From assembly GCA_010093705.1 (NCBI GenBank), contig MU006089.1, forward strand, positions 477,570 through 541,569: a stretch of DNA of 64,000 nucleotides, in the 5' to 3' direction. Below the pieces are notes generated by a model that did no database searches, was not told where the DNA came from, and saw only the letters and a program-made list of their open reading frames with translations. This document shows positions 1 through 10,672 of the stretch, piece by piece (positions within the stretch are counted from its first letter, which is position 1; each line of letters opens with the position of its first letter). Both the position numbers and the translations under genes were made by a program. This DNA is from Patellaria atrata CBS 101060. Lineage: Eukaryota > Ascomycota > Dothideomycetes > Patellariales > Patellariaceae.

Positions 1-2208
1 GAACCCGGACGGCGCATCCTTAGGATTAACCATATAATCGTCCTCATCCTCTGTGATATTTGTCGCCGGTTTCCTCGGCCCTCCCTTATGAACCTGGTAG
101 TTCTCCCTGTGATCCGGGTTCGCGCTGACGCCAGAGAAGAGCGTGTAGCGGGGGTCCCAATTGGAGGGGAAGTTTGTGCCTTCCGTGTATGTCAGGTTCC
201 CCGTGAGTATGTACTGCGACTCGCCGGAGTTCTGGTATGTGCCGATTGCGTCGCGCTTCTTGCGGTCCGTCGTCTGCGCGTTCAGGTACATCGTGTCGAC
301 GGAGCCCATGACGTCGAAGCCGTGGCCGTGGTCTGCGGTCACGAGAATAAGGGTGTCGTTGAAGGCGCCGTTAGCCTTGAGGTGCGCGATCGAGGCTTTA
401 ATCGTGTCGTCGAGTTCGAGTAGCTCGCCGAGGGCCCGGTCGTAGTCGAGCACGTGCATCATTTTGTCGATGGACGCGGCTTCAGACATGATGAACCATC
501 CCCCATCGCCGCTGCGCTCCTCGAGGATGTCAATGGCTTTCAAGGTCATCTCTTTGAGGCCGGGTTGGTTGGTAGCGTCATTACCGGAACCATCGGGGCT
601 GTTTTCTTGCCCTTCGAGGTTGTCGGTGTAGACGTTTCGGTCAAGCCATTTGGCCATGTTTGAAACGGAGAAGATTCCAAGAGTTTTGGAGTCGTTAGAC
701 GCGGCAGCAAGTTCGGTGGCATCTTGGACTACCTGGTAGCCCTTGTTGGCGAATTCGGCGTAGTAGTCCTTGTCCATGTATGTTTCTCCGCCGAGGGAAG
801 AATTGAAGATGTTCTCCGCACCTCCGCCAAACAAAACATCTGGTCCGTTCCATTCCGTCCATGAGTAATTAGTTATTCCATTAAGGAATGAGTCAATGAC
901 AGCGCCATATTCACTACGGGCTCGAGTATGCTACTGAAGTTAGGACTGATAATCGTGAATCCCAAGATATTACATACGGCGGTCAAAGCGGCTGGCGTTG
1001 CGTCTGCGATAAACGCAGTGCTTACGATACCAACGTGGCCGCCACAAATTCGGTGAAAGATTTCCGCAATGGTTTCAATCTTAGGATCATCGAACGGATC
1101 TGCACTGCTGTCACCGTAGACGCCGAGTGCGTTAACGACTGATTTGTGCCCAGTATACAATGCAGTCGCCGAGTTTGCGGAGTCAGTAATAAAAGTATCG
1201 AGGGAATGCGTCATTTGATGTCCTAATAAACAATTAGCTCTGTTTATACTCGAATATCAGAGGATATGTACCAAGGACTGGGAATTGATCCATCGCCTGT
1301 TTAGTTGTTAGGTGAATTCACTATATTATCAGATTGAGTAATCTCACCATCCTCGTCTGATATTTTCCATTCTTTTGCTTGTGGGCGATCAAGCGTGCGG
1401 CCTATCAAGCGTTAGATCTATCCCATACTCGGTCGTGCTATTAGGGGATAAGGGGAGCTATTGCTCTGCCACGCCTATGCAAAACTTACAGTGATCATGT
1501 TGGTTGTCATTCCGTCGCCGATGAAGAGAATGACATTCTTAGCCTTGCGGACCTCCTGAATATCCCTCACTAGCCAAGTCGCCTCGGAAGTCGTACCGTT
1601 GTTGTAAGTCAGGATGGCAGTGTATTCTCCAGGCTCATACAAGGCAACCTTTCGGTAGATCTTAGAAGCGACATTGACAATGGACTTGTTCTTAGCATCA
1701 CGAGCGAATAGATCTATTATTTTGTATGAGCAAGCGTTAAAATAGCCAGCTGTGCAAAGAGATTACCCACCCTCGTACCACCCAAACGACCAGCTCTCGA
1801 GCTCTGGCTCTTCAAGACCGAAATACGCGGCAGCAGTCTGCGCCTCGGTATCAGAATCCGCTTTCGCGATGGTGAATATAAAGTTCTCATCTGGTTCTAA
1901 ACCATTGGCTTCTGAACCATTGACTGGCGCGTGAACTTCCAAGCGGATGTCGAAGTACTGTCCAGCTAGGAAGTCGGCTCTACATTAGATCAGCATTGCT
2001 CCCTGAGTACAGGAGGACCTAACATACTGATCGGGAGGGAAGATGCAACCTGAGAGAGAGTCAATTATCAGCTCGGCCTCCCCACTTCTCGATCAATTGA
2101 CTTACCAAGTTCAGGGCAGGCTCCAAGTCTCTGAAAGGTCTGAGCATAGCCTTTTGCGACAAAGGAAGCAGCTAGCACCGCAAGTAATGAGCTCTTAGAA
2201 GCAACCAT
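1..2208 (-). CDS. alkaline phosphatase, secreted or vacuolar (3' end beyond window)
   Basis: Hydrolyses phosphate monoesters. The start at 2208 opens a signal peptide (hydrophobic run ending VAKGYAQ). Eight exons can be joined in phase: 2106-2208, 2028-2049, 1771-1979, 1490-1713, 1348-1401, 1272-1296, 978-1222 and 1-930, the last running off the left edge. Family motifs appear in order: VILFIGDGMTTNMIT (metal site), MTHSLDTFITDSANSATALY with the phosphorylated serine in DSANSA, FIMSEAASIDKMMH, and TADHGHGFDVMG with the metal-binding histidines. The order and spacing are those of fungal alkaline phosphatases. The secreted form is an inference from the signal peptide; a vacuolar location is possible. 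No break was seen in the part present. A CACGT core about 200 bp upstream could be a phosphate-regulator site, but this is weak. Confidence 0.93.
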
Positions 2209-2272
2209 AGCTGCAATGAGGGATGTAAAGGATCAGGAGAAGCTGGAAACCCATGATCGCACTGGGTCTTAA

Positions 2273-2282
2273 GGTTTTTATA
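2273..2282 (-). promoter_or_regulatory. TATA box of the alkaline phosphatase gene
   Basis: TATAAAAACC on the minus strand, about 65 bp upstream of the phosphatase ATG, a usual spacing for fungal TATA promoters. Confidence 0.5.
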
Positions 2283-3386
2283 GCTGTGAGAAGCTCCCAA
2301 TAGTTGGGACCTGCAGATCTCCATGGACCTCTGGGACGGGATTAATGAGTAGCTTTACAGCTCACGACAAGGGAAGCTACATGGATCCATTATGATGCTG
2401 TGGAGCCAGTGGGTACGACGTGCATACTGCCCGTGGTCGTAATGGGCATCTCTTACTGCTCAACGCAATATATTCGGCCTGTAAACCAAGATTTAGCGGA
2501 TGAGTTTCGTGCATGCTAACATTGAACTACACCTTCCTAATGTAGCAATCACCTATCTATTCTATCCAGTGACAGATGGGCCGACAGGCTGGGGAACGAG
2601 TGAGAGTGCTACAATCTAACATCGTGTCAATTTGATAGCAAAGTCCGGGGCTAAACGTGCGAAAATGGTGGAAGCTTATTCGCTCTTTGAGAGAAGAACA
2701 CCCGCCTCGGCAATGCTTGATGCTCATCCTGTACAGCCCCTCGGAGGCCTCAAGCGTGGAAAGATTGAAAAGAAAAACCCAGAGACATGGAAGAAATTGA
2801 AGAATGACGAAAGAAATGGAACCGGGAGACAGGAAATCGGCATTTAACTAAATCTGTTCATGAGATGGGAAGGTCAATCGTCATGAGTCAAGTTGGTCGC
2901 GAAAGCAGCTGATTGCGCGACCAGAGGTTCACCATATCATCGTGCTAAACCCTTTTGAGCAGTAACAGTAGCTCTCATATTGTCCTGATTCTGGAGAAGT
3001 TGAACGTTGGTGCATATTGATACATTTCAATTCTTCTTAATGTCCCAACTACTAAGTCTGAAAAAACCTAATGTCGGATTAGAACTAGAAGCAGTTTTCC
3101 AAGCCTCTCAACGATACCCTGACTTCACGCTAAAACTGTAAACCCAATACAAGCTGTTATCCAGGTTCTCTATTCTTTCCTAGACGTATATCTTGTTAGC
3201 ATAGATGTGACCAGATTCTCATAGCTCATTCCCTGCCAGTACATTCCCTTTAGAATTGCAACGTTGGTGCAACTCCGAACTGCTTCGACACCCAGTAGCG
3301 TACCCCTAGATTATCTTACCAAATCACCTTATGACAACTCTATGAGTACCGGATGGTTTTACCAGATACACATTTCATCTCTTTAC
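2283..3386. other. intergenic, no gene seen
   Basis: About 1.1 kb between the phosphatase promoter and the 3' end of the GT8 gene. Short open frames here have no recognisable motif. I see no repeat or RNA gene. Confidence 0.6.
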
Positions 3387-4403
3387 TTATTCTTCTCGTG
3401 CTTCTTCCGCACCCATATAATAACCTTGCATCTCCCATCTCTGTTGCTGCCATATTTCCTTCAAGACTGGATCATGTGTCGGATCCCCGTCCCAGTATTT
3501 GGCATGAAAACTTGCAGCACCCCCTCTCAAGTCGTTTTCTGTCGGCCAATTCATATTCCATGAATACAGAAGTTGTTGCCATGGCATATTCCCATCTCTA
3601 CGATGAGCGTAGTTAAACAGGTTCTGCTCTGGGAATCCAGGATCGAAACGACCATTGATGTTGATTACACTGAGGTAATAATTGAATAGCTCTTTGGAGG
3701 GCTGGAAAACGAAGAAGCCTGCGTTTAGGTAATCTCCTGGTTCGGGAGGATAGGGGTGACTGTACCCGCCGGCATCGGTCTTACTGGCGAACATAAAGGT
3801 TGCCGGGAGGGGCGCTTCGTCGTCTTTGGTCTGACTAGTGATGTTCTGAGTTGCCATCACCATGGTGGCATCGTCTTCAAACACGCCCTCGAGCCGTTTG
3901 ACGACCAAATGATCTGCGTCGATGAAGCAGATTTTGGTGTATTGGGTCATATCAAATAACCGCAATTTCGATAACACATCCTTCCACCTCTCGATCTCCG
4001 TATGTACAAATTCAGATGTAATTTTCTCTATAGTTATTACAGTAGCACCATCCTTGGTAAGTCGATCGCGCTTCCGTTGAGCCACATCCTCAGTAACGAG
4101 GACTAAGAACGGAATATCGCGTCGGGATCGCGTGGTCGGAGAATGAAGTAGCTTGTAAGCAAGCACTCGGGCACCCAAATAATAACCGTCTTCGTCGTCC
4201 GGGGTTGTGGACGTCTCGTCCCCTGGCTTTCCAGCTAGGAATGTTGCGAATGCTAAAGAAGGCTTCTTCGAGGTTAGGGGAGTGGAGCCCTCAGGCCAGG
4301 ACACTTTTCCGTGAGGAGAATGAACGTTGTATGAGATGATAGCAGAAGCGAGGAAAAGGCTAACGCAGATGAAAACCGCACGATATGAGGAAAATACTGT
4401 CAT
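3387..4403 (-). CDS. glycosyltransferase family 8 (glycogenin-like), type II membrane protein
   Basis: A single-exon gene of 338 residues. Residues 8-25 form a hydrophobic signal anchor (FICVSLFLASAIISYNV), giving a type II Golgi or ER enzyme with a lumenal catalytic domain. The domain runs from about residue 48 (LAFATFLAG) through DIPFLVLVTEDV to the metal- and nucleotide-sugar-binding DXD site IDAD at 161-164, then YLNAGFFVFQPS near 225 and the C-terminal NFRG-like region (FNYAHRRDGNMPWQQL). These are the conserved stretches of fungal GT8 proteins of the glycogenin and glucose N-acetyltransferase type. The acceptor substrate cannot be told from sequence. ATG 4403 is in good context, just before the anchor. 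A decayed paralogue lies about 1.1 kb upstream on the same strand. Confidence 0.88.
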   Translation of the reverse strand: MTVFSSYRAVFICVSLFLASAIISYNVHSPHGKVSWPEGSTPLTSKKPSLAFATFLAGKPGDETSTTPDDEDGYYLGARVLAYKLLHSPTTRSRRDIPFLVLVTEDVAQRKRDRLTKDGATVITIEKITSEFVHTEIERWKDVLSKLRLFDMTQYTKICFIDADHLVVKRLEGVFEDDATMVMATQNITSQTKDDEAPLPATFMFASKTDAGGYSHPYPPEPGDYLNAGFFVFQPSKELFNYYLSVININGRFDPGFPEQNLFNYAHRRDGNMPWQQLLYSWNMNWPTENDLRGGAASFHAKYWDGDPTHDPVLKEIWQQQRWEMQGYYMGAEEAREE

Positions 4404-5495
4404 TGTAGAAGACCTTTGCTCAGGCCGTTTGGAGTTGCGTCTCCTACAGTTAACTCAGATATCGTAATCAAACGTCAAGATCGGTGGATGAAACAGATGT
4501 TCATCTGACTTGGTAAAACCTGATGACGCCAATCACAATAAGGGTTGAAGAGTTGTAATGGGAGTCTGAAATGAGACAGCCTACTGAGACTGTTTTTTTT
4601 TTCGTCGCCGTTGATTCGACCTTCAGCTAAGTGGTTGACGTAGAGAGAAGCACCCATATAGTTTGTGACTCACTTACCCTTCAACCATCAATGCCTATAA
4701 AAAAAGGGGAGAGAGGAAGTAAAGAACTGCATAGCGTAAAAAGCAGACCGAATTGAAAGTTGAAAAAAGAGAGGAACTGAAAAAAGACACGATGAAGTGG
4801 AATTCATGCCGGAATTCGACGCCTGCAAGGCACGACATGACCTTTCGTAGCACAGCCAAGCATTCCTGAACTCACCCTTTTGAGCTTATCAATATCCACG
4901 TCCAAAGGTGGTTACCTTAGTTCTGCTGTTGTGTGACTTGTCTCTGTGTGGAATAAGGTTGGGCTGATAGCTGATAAGGTACCCGTTTAAGGAGATGTTT
5001 CCACGCTGTGTTTTAACTACTGTTAAGACATTAATAAACGTGGGATTCAATCTAGATAAGGAACGAAAAGTGGTGCAAAAGCGCGGTTTTGTGGAGCTGA
5101 ACTTTGGAAGGCTTGGGAGAAAAGTAAACAGACCGAGTTCAACTTAGTATCAACGCAACGCAAGACTTAAGAATAAATGTTGAGATACTTCCCAAAGTTA
5201 CCACTGAGATGTTTGTTCTGATGATGGTGATTTCACCTTCTACAAAATTGCTGATGGCGAGTTATGCATCTAGAGGTGGTTGACTATTTTTGCGTGGCAG
5301 CGAATCTTTTTCTCCTAAAACCTTCCTATGTTTAGCGATAGAGCTAGCCACAAATAGAGGATCTGCGCTAGGTGTAGAGCAGCGGCTCTTGAAGCTCTGA
5401 GAGGAAACACGCGAGCGACTTCTGAGAATAATATACAATAGATTTTACTATACGGAGTACTGAGGTCTCTCCCAATTGATCCAAAACTCCAAGTC
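4404..5495. other. intergenic, no gene seen
   Basis: Holds the promoter of the intact GT8 gene and the downstream flank of the decayed copy. A poly-T run lies near 4592. No gene or repeat recognised. Confidence 0.6.
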
Positions 5496-6594
5496 TTAGC
5501 CCGAAGCTAGGTGTATCACCCACTCATGCCTAGGATCCTGTCTCCCTCTCCTGAAGAATTCCTCCATATCCTTTCTCTTGTCATATAGCTTCATCAGTTC
5601 CTCCGGTCCCGTTTTCCAAAATTTCTCATGTAACGTAGCAACACCTCCCATCAGATCCTTCTTACTCGGCCACGTTGCTGACCACCTCCAATCCAGCTCG
5701 ATCCAAGGCGTGGCGTCCTCTCTTCGAAAAGCATAATTAAGCAAGCTTTGCTCTATCGTATGCGGATCAAAACTTCTTCCAATGCCGCATAATCGATATC
5801 AAATACTTGAACAACTCCTCCGAAGGTGCCGCTACCCAAAACCCCGCGCTGAAGATGGGCGTCTTACCTGGGGGGACCTGATGCTCTCGTTCTCCCATGA
5901 ACGCATTGTCAGAGTGTGCCGCGAAGACATAGCTCGCGGGTAGCTTCTCCTCATCCCTCTTCACCTCCCGTGAGCGCTCAAACAGCGTCCGCTGCGGAGC
6001 ACCCACGTCCAGCTCTTCAAAAATTCCATCCACGGGCTTGACGATCAATGTATCCGCGTCTATGAACAACACGAGTTCGTATTCGACCATCTGTAGCAGG
6101 CGCAACTTCGTAAACTAGTCTTTCCACCTCGTTACCCTCGTCCTGATCCACCACGATAACGGGACATCCTGGACCTCCACAACCCGCGCTCCATCCGCCT
6201 CAAGTCGCAGTCTCTTGCACTCCGATACCTTATTGGTGACAAGGACTACAAATGGGATATCGCGCTTGCACTTCGTTTCCGGCGCCTAGAGTAGCTGGTA
6301 GGCTAATTGGCGGGTCGAAAGAAACTACTCATCGTCTTTGTTGTCATCATTGTCCGCGCTCAGGAAGATCGCAATGGCAAATTTGCTAGTTGAACGCGTC
6401 GCATCGATGCGACCGTAGGTAAGGTCAGATTCCGGCACAGGGAGGAAGCGAGGGAGTAGGAATTGGTATGCGACGTTTAGCGATGATTGTGGGCGCATCT
6501 CGCCAAGCACGCTATACCAACCGTGGTTAAACATCATCTGTTGCCTAATTTGGAGGTGCATGATGCGGCAGAACCGAAACCGAACTGGGCGCAC
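5496..6594 (-). pseudogene. decayed GT8 glycosyltransferase paralogue
   Basis: One reading frame still reads as GT8 but is cut by three TAG stops, at 6325-6327, 6286-6288 and 6115-6117. Between and after them the protein matches the intact neighbour: KFAIAIFLS, LAYQLL, KRDIPFVVLVTNKV, the DXD block LVLFIDADTLIVKPVDG and IFSAGFWVAAPSEELFKYL. A one-base shift in a T run near 5757 then moves the frame, which resumes as FDPHTIEQSLLNYAFRRED and PSKKDLMGGVATLHEKFW. All four breaks fall where the intact gene has ordinary codons and no splice signal. The similarity to the intact copy is moderate, so the duplication is old. Each TAG can be explained by one C-to-T change from CAG. The true start is uncertain because the N terminus has drifted. 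Confidence 0.85.
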
Positions 6595-6953
6595 GTGATG
6601 CTGCTGACTAATAATTACCTTTTACGTCAACTATGATAACCTTAAGGTATTAATAGCCAAGTGATAACCAAACCGAAAAGAACATATCTGAGTCCCTAAT
6701 GATGAAAGGTAAGTAAAGCTGTTATATAGTAAGGTACAGTGAGTACAGTTAAGTAGGCTGGTCCTGATTCTCGAGGTTATTAGTCATCTTGTACTGTAGC
6801 ATTTAAGGTAAGCCTTCCATCCGCTCATACAGTCAGGTAATTGTGCAATTGCTCTACCTATAAAGGGTTTTCATCCATTGATATTTTCTGCTATACTTCT
6901 ATAGACGCTTCCAAGATAATTCTATTGCGTACTGTCCAGCTTTGTCGCACAAA
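6595..6953. other. intergenic with repeated TACAGT words
   Basis: AT-rich stretch between the GT8 relic and the dehydrogenase. GGTACAGTGAGTACAGTTAA near 6732 and TGTACTGTAG near 6791 carry a short word that recurs in other intergenic DNA of this window. A TATAAAG near 6859 may be the dehydrogenase TATA box. Confidence 0.5.
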
Positions 6954-7708
6954 ATGTCCACCGTCCTAATTACCGGTTCCGCCTCAGGCTTGGGCCATGA
7001 ATTTATACGCCAGTATCAAGTCGACAGTTCAGTCAAGCAGCTTATAGGTTTAGACAAAAACTCCACAGACTCCAACTTGGACGTATCGAATGAACGTCCC
7101 GTCGGCCCAAAATCCGTACACTACCCGCGCGGGGATCTCACCTCCAAAGAGGACTTAGATGCACACATGGACTTTCTGCACGATGCCCCGGTTCACACTG
7201 TTATACACTCCGCTGGAATTCGTGGCCTAGTCCCTTCAGCCGTGGAACCCAATCCCAACGACGTCGCCACTGCTGAAACTTTGAAGACATGGATACTGAG
7301 ACCATGACGCGCACGTATGCGATAAACACGGTAGCGACCTTCGAGTTTATACGACGTTTAGTATCAAATCTCCGTCGTGCAGCGACGAGCGGTGTGGTTT
7401 CCAAGGTCCTGGTGATGTCGTCGCGGATGGGTTCAATCTCGAACGATCCGATCGGAGGGGGATACGCATATCGAGCGTCGAAGGCTGCGTTGAATGCAAT
7501 CCTCAAGACCTTCAGCGTTGATGTACCGGAAGTGGTTTTCGTTGCAATGCATCCTGGTTGCGGGGAGACCGGGTTGGTGAAATATAAGGAGAAGGGTGCT
7601 ATAAGCGCGAACGAGAGTGTTACGGATATGCGGGATACGATCGAAAAACTTGATATTGGAGACAGCGGTACTTGCGTAGATAGGTGGGTGGAAAAGATTG
7701 AATGGTAG
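6954..7708 (+). pseudogene. short-chain dehydrogenase/reductase with one frameshift
   Basis: A classical SDR of about 250 residues. The first part, from ATG 6954, has the Rossmann glycine motif TGSASGLG and the SAGIRG equivalent of NAG. The second part carries TRTYAINTVATFEF, the catalytic serine in VMSSRMGS and YRASKAALN (the YxxxK pair), then HPGCGETGL where PGW is usual. The two parts are in different frames. They meet at about 7278, where AETFEDMDTETMT would read through if one base had not been lost between GAAAC and TTTGAAGAC. No GT-AG pair fits there, so an intron does not explain it. The gene may be a young pseudogene or carry a sequencing error: everything else, including the catalytic residues, is intact. 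The substrate is unknown; the C-terminal half resembles C-factor-like SDRs. An upstream in-frame ATG at 6942 is also possible. Confidence 0.75.
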
Positions 7709-7877
7709 GAAAATGACGCTGTTAATAAGATGTTGATTTTGACGGGAGTCATATCTCTTGGTATTGAATTTCCAGGATAGCATGCTGAATTAGATAGAGG
7801 TCGGTGTCAATCAATCCATCAAAGCTGACACTTCATTCTCGCCAGAGCTGCAGAGGGCTCTCCATCTGCATGCGCTT

Positions 7878-8699
7878 TCACCTATATGCATCAGCGTCTA
7901 CTTCTCCACCGGTAACTTCCCCCAAAACCTCCATCCCTTTGCTGAATTTCATGACAATGTCACTCAATCCCGCAATCATATCACCTCCATTATTTTCTCG
8001 AGCATCTTGAAGTAATTCCCGCCCACTGTTGTACGTAGATTGAAGTTCCGTGCCTTGTATGCGCAACATAAGGCCCGCTTCTCCCGCCTGCCCCTCGCTT
8101 TCGTCCCACGTCGGTGCGATGTCGATTCCAGCTTGGATAATCTGCCACTCCTTATCCAAGCTTTGAGTTTGTATGACGGTATGTCCGTCAGCGGCTACAT
8201 CAACAACGAGGTATCGCTCCTTGCTGCCTGCTGGTGGTTGTCTTGCTGAGGTAGAGTCTCGATCGTTTGTGCTAGGATGATCTGTTGCGCTATCTTCTAC
8301 AGGATCATACCCAGTCAGAGCATTGATGGATATGGCTGTCTGTACTTCAGGATCATCATCGGCAAAGACATAATGAACTGAAGGATGATAGTGTTCACCG
8401 TTAACGGCGTCTTCGATGAGAGTGAAGAAAGGGTTGAAGTTAGCTGGAGGAAGTAGGTGCTCATCCACCGTCTCTATATAGTCAGCGGTAGTATCTTCCT
8501 CAGTCAAGTCTTCTCCTTGGTGGTCTCTAGCAAAATCAAGATTGGACGTATCGTCTCCGGACACGTGACGCTCGGGGTAGGGAAATAATCCTTCTTCAGG
8601 GCTAAGGGGTTGATGTTCATCGCGTATGTTATCCTTCCCCTTTGGAAATACGGAAGGCAGGAGCTCTTGTGGAGTTGCTTTGTCTCGATCCACGGACAT
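7878..8699 (-). CDS. conserved-looking acidic protein of unknown function
   Basis: An intron-free frame of 273 residues that I do not recognise. It is rich in Asp, Glu and Pro and has no signal peptide or membrane segment. The middle holds an ordered-looking core, NPFFTLIEDAVNGEHYHPSV followed by HYVFADDDPE (about residues 89-118). A second core around residues 163-190 reads RYLVVDVAADGHTVIQTQSL then WQIIQAGI. The C-terminal 60 residues contain possible amphipathic helices (STYNSGRELLQDARENN, IAGLSDIVMKFSKGMEVL). The start at 8699 is the first ATG, and the frame stays open over its whole length against a busy noncoding background, so it is probably a real gene. Function unknown. Confidence 0.7.
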   Translation of the reverse strand: MSVDRDKATPQELLPSVFPKGKDNIRDEHQPLSPEEGLFPYPERHVSGDDTSNLDFARDHQGEDLTEEDTTADYIETVDEHLLPPANFNPFFTLIEDAVNGEHYHPSVHYVFADDDPEVQTAISINALTGYDPVEDSATDHPSTNDRDSTSARQPPAGSKERYLVVDVAADGHTVIQTQSLDKEWQIIQAGIDIAPTWDESEGQAGEAGLMLRIQGTELQSTYNSGRELLQDARENNGGDMIAGLSDIVMKFSKGMEVLGEVTGGEVDADAYR

Positions 8700-9200
8700 A
8701 TTGCTGTGAGGTTGAGGTTTACTTTAAGAGACTAAAAGATCTTAGACAGCATTTCTCAGAAAAGAACAAGCTCTATCATGAGTTACGTAGTAACGGCCTT
8801 AAGCTATGTTCAAAAGTGGCCTTCAGCAGCCCAGGAAGTTCACTTGTTGTACTGTAGGTACAGTTAGGCTGCAGTTTGCTTGAGCTGTGAGGTTACCGTG
8901 AGGTACAGTTGTAGGTTGAGCTACGCTTATGTAAGGCAAGAACTACCTGAGTTCTAACAAGTCGCTTATAGTTGCCTGTCCGTTTCCGATGGACCAAAAT
9001 CATCCTTATATTATTTAGTATTGAGAGGGTCACAAGTGAAGAAATATCTATGTTATCATTGGATCAAATTCGATTCATATTTGTAACGATCGTCAATGGT
9101 AACTAACTGTGGCGTATGAGAGAGACAATGTATACCCTTTTCCATCCAAATAATGGCACCTCATCTACGGACGACATCAAGTTGTACTTTCTCCCTGAAT
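8700..9200. other. intergenic with repeated GGTACAGTT words
   Basis: Between the acidic-protein promoter and the end of the cellobiohydrolase gene. TTGTACTGTAGGTACAGTTA near 8848 and AGGTACAGTTGTAGG near 8902 repeat one word in both orientations. No gene seen. Confidence 0.5.
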
Positions 9201-10604
9201 CTACTCCGTGAATGTAGAGCCAATAGGGCCAAACTTGATGTTAGAATAGGTGACAGATGCGCTAGCGCTCTGTGACTCCACATCAGCTGGGACCCCGGAA
9301 CTAGTTGCACACTCGCCACGCTCGAAACCTGGACCAGAACCATCCGTTGGGTAAGTGCTATCAAGCCAGAGCATATTGGCGTAGTGATCATCCCACAAGC
9401 TCATTACCAGCACCATTCCCTTGGACATCGCTGTGCTCATAGATTGGAAACCTCCTTTCTCCTTATAGCCGTAGTTATCTTTGAACACTGCCTTTTGAGC
9501 ATCGCAGAATTCATTAGTGATAGAGTTGAAACCCTCAACACCCTCGATGGTTGACATGGAGTTGGGGATAGTTTTGCCGTTTTGGACGTAGAAGCGTTTG
9601 ATTTCCGTGAGCGGATTACCAATGAACTGAGTGACAACAGTAAACTTCTTGCTGGTATCCACTGTCTTGCCCTTGCCGTAGAAGGTCTTGTCGCCCATGC
9701 GATAGGAATTGAAATCGCATCCATCTGGATCACAATCACCGCCGTATCGATCTGCAGAGTATGTTCCGCCGCAGCTATCCCCACTGCACATATGTTGTGC
9801 GGTATCCCTGCAGGAATGTGGTGTCACAGCAGTTGACACGGAGTTCGCCTCCCAAATGTCCATTTCGGCGCAGCAAGAGCCATGCTCACCTACACCAGCG
9901 TTCTGGTCATTCGTCGAAGGTGTCCAGCCTTCAACATTAGCCTACAGATGCATGTTAGTCTAAGAGCACTACTGCATCAGTGGAAGGCTTACTTGGCCAT
10001 TGATAAACTTCAAATCTCGAGGGCACTGAGCATCACAGTATCCCGTGCCGTATTTAGCTCCAGCTTTATTGGTAGAGTACTTAGCCATACCGCCATCTGC
10101 GTCCATGGAAACGAAGTACAGAGCTCCATTTAAGCCGCATGGAAGGTTCGAAACGTCCACATCGAATGTAAATTCATTGTTCAGCAGATTGAACATTTGA
10201 TATTTGGTGTCGCTCTCCATCAAATATGTCCGGGATCCAATATTGGTTGAGTATTGACCCTCAGTAACAAATGTGAGCTTTAAGGAGTTTGATCCGGCGT
10301 TGATACCATAGGTACCAGTATAATCGGCACCATCAAGAGCACAACTTGTAGCACATGCTGCATTGTCACTGCAAATTGTGCTATTCCACTCGTTGTCAGT
10401 ATAACAGTTGGTATACCCTTCTTTGGTGTGGAGCCATCTCCAGTTTGCGTCAAGAACGATTTTGCCTTGCTTGGATGAACAACTTCCGCCACTAGAGCAT
10501 TGTTGCCATGTCATGCCGGGGTGCGTTTCAGTCTGCTGCGTGCCAACAAGTTGGCCGCGAGCAAGAGCTGCAAGAGAAGTAGCGAGAAATAGACTGCGAT
10601 ACAT
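9201..10604 (-). CDS. GH7 cellobiohydrolase (Cel7A/CBH I type), no cellulose-binding module
   Basis: A secreted exo-cellulase releasing cellobiose from cellulose chain ends. Exons 9993-10604 and 9201-9941 are joined across a 51-bp intron, giving 450 residues. Residues 1-17 are a signal peptide ([17 protein letters not shown]). The mature core opens [19 protein letters not shown] and has many cysteines, as in GH7. The catalytic block EMDIWEAN is intact, with the nucleophile near E230 and the acid/base near E235. Further GH7 blocks are [29 protein letters not shown] and [20 protein letters not shown]. The protein stops directly after the catalytic core ([11 protein letters not shown]), with no linker or CBM1. 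The loops fit a cellobiohydrolase better than an endoglucanase, but this is an inference. The gene points to plant-cell-wall breakdown. It has 2.3 kb of free DNA upstream. Confidence 0.95.
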
Positions 10605-10664
10605 GATGGTCCGCTGAAGATGGTTTGAAAATCTAGCAACAATAATTATGTGCGAGGTACGGCT

Positions 10665-10672
10665 CTTATATA
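10665..10672 (-). promoter_or_regulatory. TATA box of the GH7 gene
   Basis: TATATAAG on the minus strand, about 61 bp before the ATG, as expected for a strongly induced secreted-enzyme gene. Confidence 0.6.
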
